A stretch of DNA of 64,000 bases from Cylindrotheca closterium (taxonomy: Eukaryota; Bacillariophyta; Bacillariophyceae; Bacillariales; Bacillariaceae). Numbering within the stretch: the stretch's first letter is position 1; every line of letters starts with the position of its first letter. Below the pieces are notes generated by a model. That model was given only the letters and a program-made list of their open reading frames with translations. It searched no databases and was not told the origin of the DNA. The DNA lies in the NCBI GenBank assembly GCA_933822405.4, contig CAKOGP040001903.1, positions 217,743 to 281,742 on the forward strand. Direction: 5' to 3'. The position numbers and the translations under genes are program-made. This document shows, piece after piece, positions 60,306-64,000 of the stretch.

Positions 60306-63300
60306 ATGTTTTCACGCTGCCTAAAAACGTCCAATACTCTTCGCAGACAACTCTTTTCCACCTTTGGATCAGCGGCCTTATTTTCTCTGGCGCTTGTGGT
60401 GATTGCGGCAGGGTTGTCCATCTATAGTGCTGGAGAGATTGTGAAGGAACACTCGTCTAATTTGATGACAAATCATGTCGTGGACGCTTTAAAAACGTCC
60501 TCGAGACTCATGGCAGAAAAGCTGACGGCAAGATTGTCTGAGGTGGACAGTAGCGTTCAACTTATGGTGGAAAGTGTCCAAGATCGAATTGTGGGATATC
60601 CAACTCTGGAAGGCTGGGATGAATGCAAGTACGTGCCGTTTGTTGATTCGGAAACAGGGAATCGCAAGTATCCACTGGCCATGCCACCAGTGCCAATGGA
60701 TTGGAATATTTCATATACAAATATGCTGACCAGCAGTGATGGTGAAAGTGGTGAAGCATACGAAGCACACGACAGCCAGTACAATCGAACGCGAAACCAA
60801 TTGGGAAATCGATTGCCGTACTACAGGGTTACTTCGGAAAGGATTGAGCTGTCAGTGGATGTTGCATCTTATCACTTTTTGGGCTCGTGTGATCGTAATG
60901 CGGATCCAACTTCTTTGGATTGGGTTCAAGGATGCGTGGAATGGCAAACTGAAAATGATAATAACCAAACAATAGGAGGCACCCACTACCCTCCTCCGAC
61001 TCATTCTGGATTGTATCAAAGCACTGGAGACCTGTCGGTCTTCATGAAGCCGCTCTTTGAGAGTCGATTGGATGCGCTCCGAATCAATGTCTACCTTGTC
61101 AACAGTGGAGCCGGTGCCACCCTCTCATATCCAGCGAGTCGAGTAACGCCAATGTCAAACTTTAAGCAAAAACAGATTGGAGAGGACGGATTATTCTACA
61201 TTAGCAACGGTTGTGAGTGGATGAGGGATATCAATAGTCGAACGGGGAAGCCCTACGGATCAACCGAATTTTGTCACCCAAAGGGGGCCAAGGTGCCATA
61301 CACTGAATACAATCCTATGGAAGAGGAATGGGCCCCCTATTTCTTGGAGCAAACCGACAAGGTCGGATATTTCTCGCCTCCATGTAGTGACGATGATGAC
61401 AACCACGACTCCAAGATTCACCAACACCAGCTGTTGAAGGCAGGAAAGGCAATCATGGACCGATTGTAAGTATTCTAGTATTGCGGCATGCTGTTGCTGT
61501 CCATCATGCTTGCCATTGCATTTGCAAAACTAATGAATTTTGGACCTTTACATCTTTGCATCAATCGGTACAGAACTGGAGAACTAATTGGATTCACCAC
61601 CATTGATATTGCGGTTCAGTCCCTTGAAGATGGGCTTGAAGATGCGGCTGCCTGGTCGAATGCTACCGAAGTTTTCATTATTCGCAAGAGCGATGGACAA
61701 GTGCTAGGGGCAAGATTACCAGACGACAAGGAACACGGACACAATAATAGCCAGGATACCAACAGGCGTCTTTTGGAAATGGCCAAGAGTGGCGATGTGT
61801 TTGAATATGATGATCACCTTGTGTCGGCGAATCCCTTGGTGCCTTCCAAAGATTCAGAGTCCGGTGAAGATAATCATCATGATGACCACCCAGATACTTT
61901 TGTGCCACAATACTATGTCTTGCTTTCCATTCCAACATCCAACGTGCCACTGAAGGAAGAAATCAATGCTGCAATTGACAACGATGTCATTCGCAATGTC
62001 ATGACGAGTCTCATTCTTTTCCTTGTTGGATGTTTGGCTTTCTTTATCATTCTTGGAGGAGTCTCTTCAGCTCTCACCGATCCATTGCTCTGGATTGAAG
62101 ATGTCGCCCACAGAGTTCTACGAGATCAAAACAGCCATCGGCGGATCGTTCTAAATGGCGATCCTGTGAAAGGGAACCTTAGCAAAGTTGGAGCAGTAAG
62201 CTATGCCCCCAAAACAGAAGTATATTACTTGGTGAAGGAATTCCAGAGCGTTCTTTCAGGTCTGAGTGGTGAAGGTGTCAGTCGAGTTGCTTCTCCTACT
62301 CCAAATTCCACAAAGAATGGTCTCACCTACAGTAATGAATTCGAAAGCTACTATGGGTTTTCGGACGAGAGCGAGAAACAATTGCATTCATTTGATCCGG
62401 CTGGGATGAGAGAGGATGGGATGCGAAAAGAAAATTCCAAGTCCCGATTCACCCTGCCATCGATGGACGGAAATCGGATCGAGAATACCAGTGTTGTTGA
62501 AACTCCCTCGAGGAGAATCAGCAAGTATCCCAATCCTGGGCCAGTAATGAACGAAAGCCTTTTAGCGACCAAGCCAGTGCGCGAAATCAAAGGATCTGAA
62601 AGGATTTGCAAAAGTTCATTGTTTCGATGGATTGTGATTTTGATCATTATTCCATTGGTCTTGACCAATGCAGTCCTGGTGACATTGGTGACCAATAGTA
62701 TCACTAGCAGCACTCCACAATGGATTCAACTTGCGGAAGAAGGTTCAGAACGAATTGCAAGGCAGAATTTGCTTTTTGTTGCAAGAACAAAAGCGTCAGT
62801 CATGTCGTCGGTGGTCCGAAGAGTAACGCGAGATCTGCATTTTTTCTCCAGAGTGGTTGGATGGCTTTTCTTTGAGGGAATCACTCGGTCAGATTCATTT
62901 ACAAAAGGAAGATCTGGCTCAGCTGAAACGTGCAAGAATCATTCTGCCGAGGACCCCATCTGCCCTGTCTTTCCAGAGATCCCTTGCAGCTGCGATTGGG
63001 AGAGTCCTTGGGAAACGAAACCTTGGCCGGGATGCTCCATCTTTGAAAATGTCACGGATTCAAGGTTCCTTCAGGAGTTTCATTTGACTGGACAATTGAC
63101 AGACGCTGACAATACAACCGGGAATCGAAACTCCACTCTGAGCTTTCCAGAACTGGGCAGTATACCTGATACAACCTATTGGTATTCCAACCCAGCGGAA
63201 GCTCCAGGAGCCAGTAAGGGAACGAATGCATCGGGGGATGAAACCACCTATGATCGAATGCGAGTGTCTTCGGCTGCATCAGTTGTCTATTTTCCAATTT

Positions 63301-64000
63301 ATAACTATGCTACAAGTCTGGGAAAGAAGAAACCAATTCTTGGAACGTTCATAGGGTTTGAAAAGGATGGCATGTTTCATGGAGCAGATGGATGCTATGG
63401 TTTTGATGGAGAAATACCCCATGCTGTATCAAGCAAGGCCAATCGTGCAGCAGAAATTGCGCCGAATCTTTGTCCGGAGGGGAAATATGGCTATGATCCT
63501 CGATGCCGTGATTGGTTTGTTCACAAAAAGATGTTGCACTGCTTCGTATTCTGGAAGAATGCTAACTATTTTCCCCGTTTTCAGGTATGCCACTGGCAAA
63601 CGCTTGTACATGGAAGGGCAGGTACCTGTTCATGTCACATCACCATATACCTTCCAGACAACCACACTCACAATTGCAAGTGGTGCTACGTCTCCCATTG
63701 CCAACCCCAAGAGTGGTGAATATGTAAGTTGTCTTTCAGATGAATTGAAGCGTTGATTGGACCCGTCAAAGCTCACATGGTGCCCACGATCACTAGATTG
63801 GTCAAGTTCTATTAGACTTTTTCCCGCTCGGTTTGCGTGGTTCCATGGAGAGTGCCATACAGCAGCTGTCCTTTGTAATCACACCAGGAAAAGATATCAC
63901 TGGCGGCGACACGGTTATTGGACCAAACAAAACGGAAGGTTGGAAATCAGAGGCCATTTCGGATGCCTTGTTCCCACTGCTTGGCAATGATGGCGCTGAT
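60306..64000 (+). CDS. Large Cache-domain membrane receptor, 3' end beyond the window
   Basis: Exons: 60306-61465, 61574-63532, 63585-63723 and 63797 to beyond the edge. Introns are 108, 52 and 73 nt. The protein has an N-terminal membrane helix (AALFSLALVVIAAGLSIYSAG), then an extracellular sensor with cysteines and sequons, a second helix near residue 550 (VMTSLILFLVGCLAFFIILGG), a cytoplasmic-looking linker (Ser/Thr-rich, RISKYPNPGP), a third helix (WIVILIIIPLVLTNAVLVTLV) and a second sensor part. The latter carries GKYGYDPRCRDWFV, then MYATGKRLYMEGQVPVHVTSPYTF and ANPKSGEYIGQVLLDF, a double-Cache signature (YDPRxRxWY, VTxPY). Such receptors bind small ligands outside and pass signals to an enzyme domain; the output domain is not in the window. 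The 52-nt intron is needed to restore the VTSPY frame. Confidence 0.75.

Noticed and set aside
1..64000. CRISPR arrays, bacterial operons, ribosome binding sites, insertion sequences
   Set aside because: None present; spliced genes and plastid signals show nuclear eukaryotic DNA.

Overview
The window looks like nuclear DNA of a diatom, most probably a pennate one. Several predicted proteins carry the diatom plastid-entry signal, a signal peptide ending in A-F-A-P or A-F-Q (PsbW-like protein, HEAGH protein, 25433-24267 protein). Genes have few, short GT-AG introns (mostly about 80-250 nt). Typical heterokont content is present: a BspA-type repeat surface protein, a mitochondrial SDHA, a thylakoid-lumen protein and a large Cache receptor. 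Much of the spacer DNA is microsatellite-rich. The species call is inference from content only.

Layout. 1-1206: 5' part of an EamA/DMT transporter (minus), running off the left edge. 2.2-20.8 kb: an accessory-looking region with nine copies of an unrecognised small-protein family. Five longer copies (A-E, about 150-190 aa) lie on the plus strand between 2.2 and 11.2 kb, and four shorter copies (F-I, 73-136 aa) on the minus strand between 15.7 and 20.8 kb. Between the two blocks sit a divergent pair, a protein kinase with DFD in place of DFG and a BspA-like membrane protein. All copies share a VPSL(I/V)F-like N-terminus and proline-basic motifs of the form PxxPxR, and all are preceded by a CTCACAATT-like box 12-39 nt before the ATG. 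I found no known family; this is the best candidate for an undescribed system in the window.

21-30.6 kb: lumen protein, JMJD6-like JmjC oxygenase, a plastid-type unknown, a secretory/plastid MATH-domain protein, a DUF4336-like protein and a 102-aa two-exon protein. 30.6-36.8 kb: small membrane protein, DUF1996 secreted protein, a decayed copy of that gene's 3' end, and a tandem 250-bp repeat with a perfectly conserved hairpin-forming core. 36.8-39.0 kb: SDHA (three exons). 39.9-44.5 kb: a 1514-aa protein with five TTPxRRSPRKR repeats. 45-50.7 kb: PsbW-like protein, plastid HEAGH protease-like protein, Gly/Met/Gln-rich secreted protein and a charged low-complexity protein. 51.2-59.7 kb: secreted kinase-like protein, a PARP-finger plus HRDC protein, a coiled-coil protein and a two-exon unknown. 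60.3-64.0 kb: a Cache-domain receptor that runs off the right edge.

Apart from the small-protein cluster, genes are single, unrelated nuclear genes and do not form operons; several are divergent pairs sharing 500-800 bp promoters. The 8-base palindrome TACCGGTA occurs 13 times, 12 of them non-coding, against about one expected by chance. All exon borders were worked out by eye from splice consensus, frame and family motifs, and have not been tested with transcripts.
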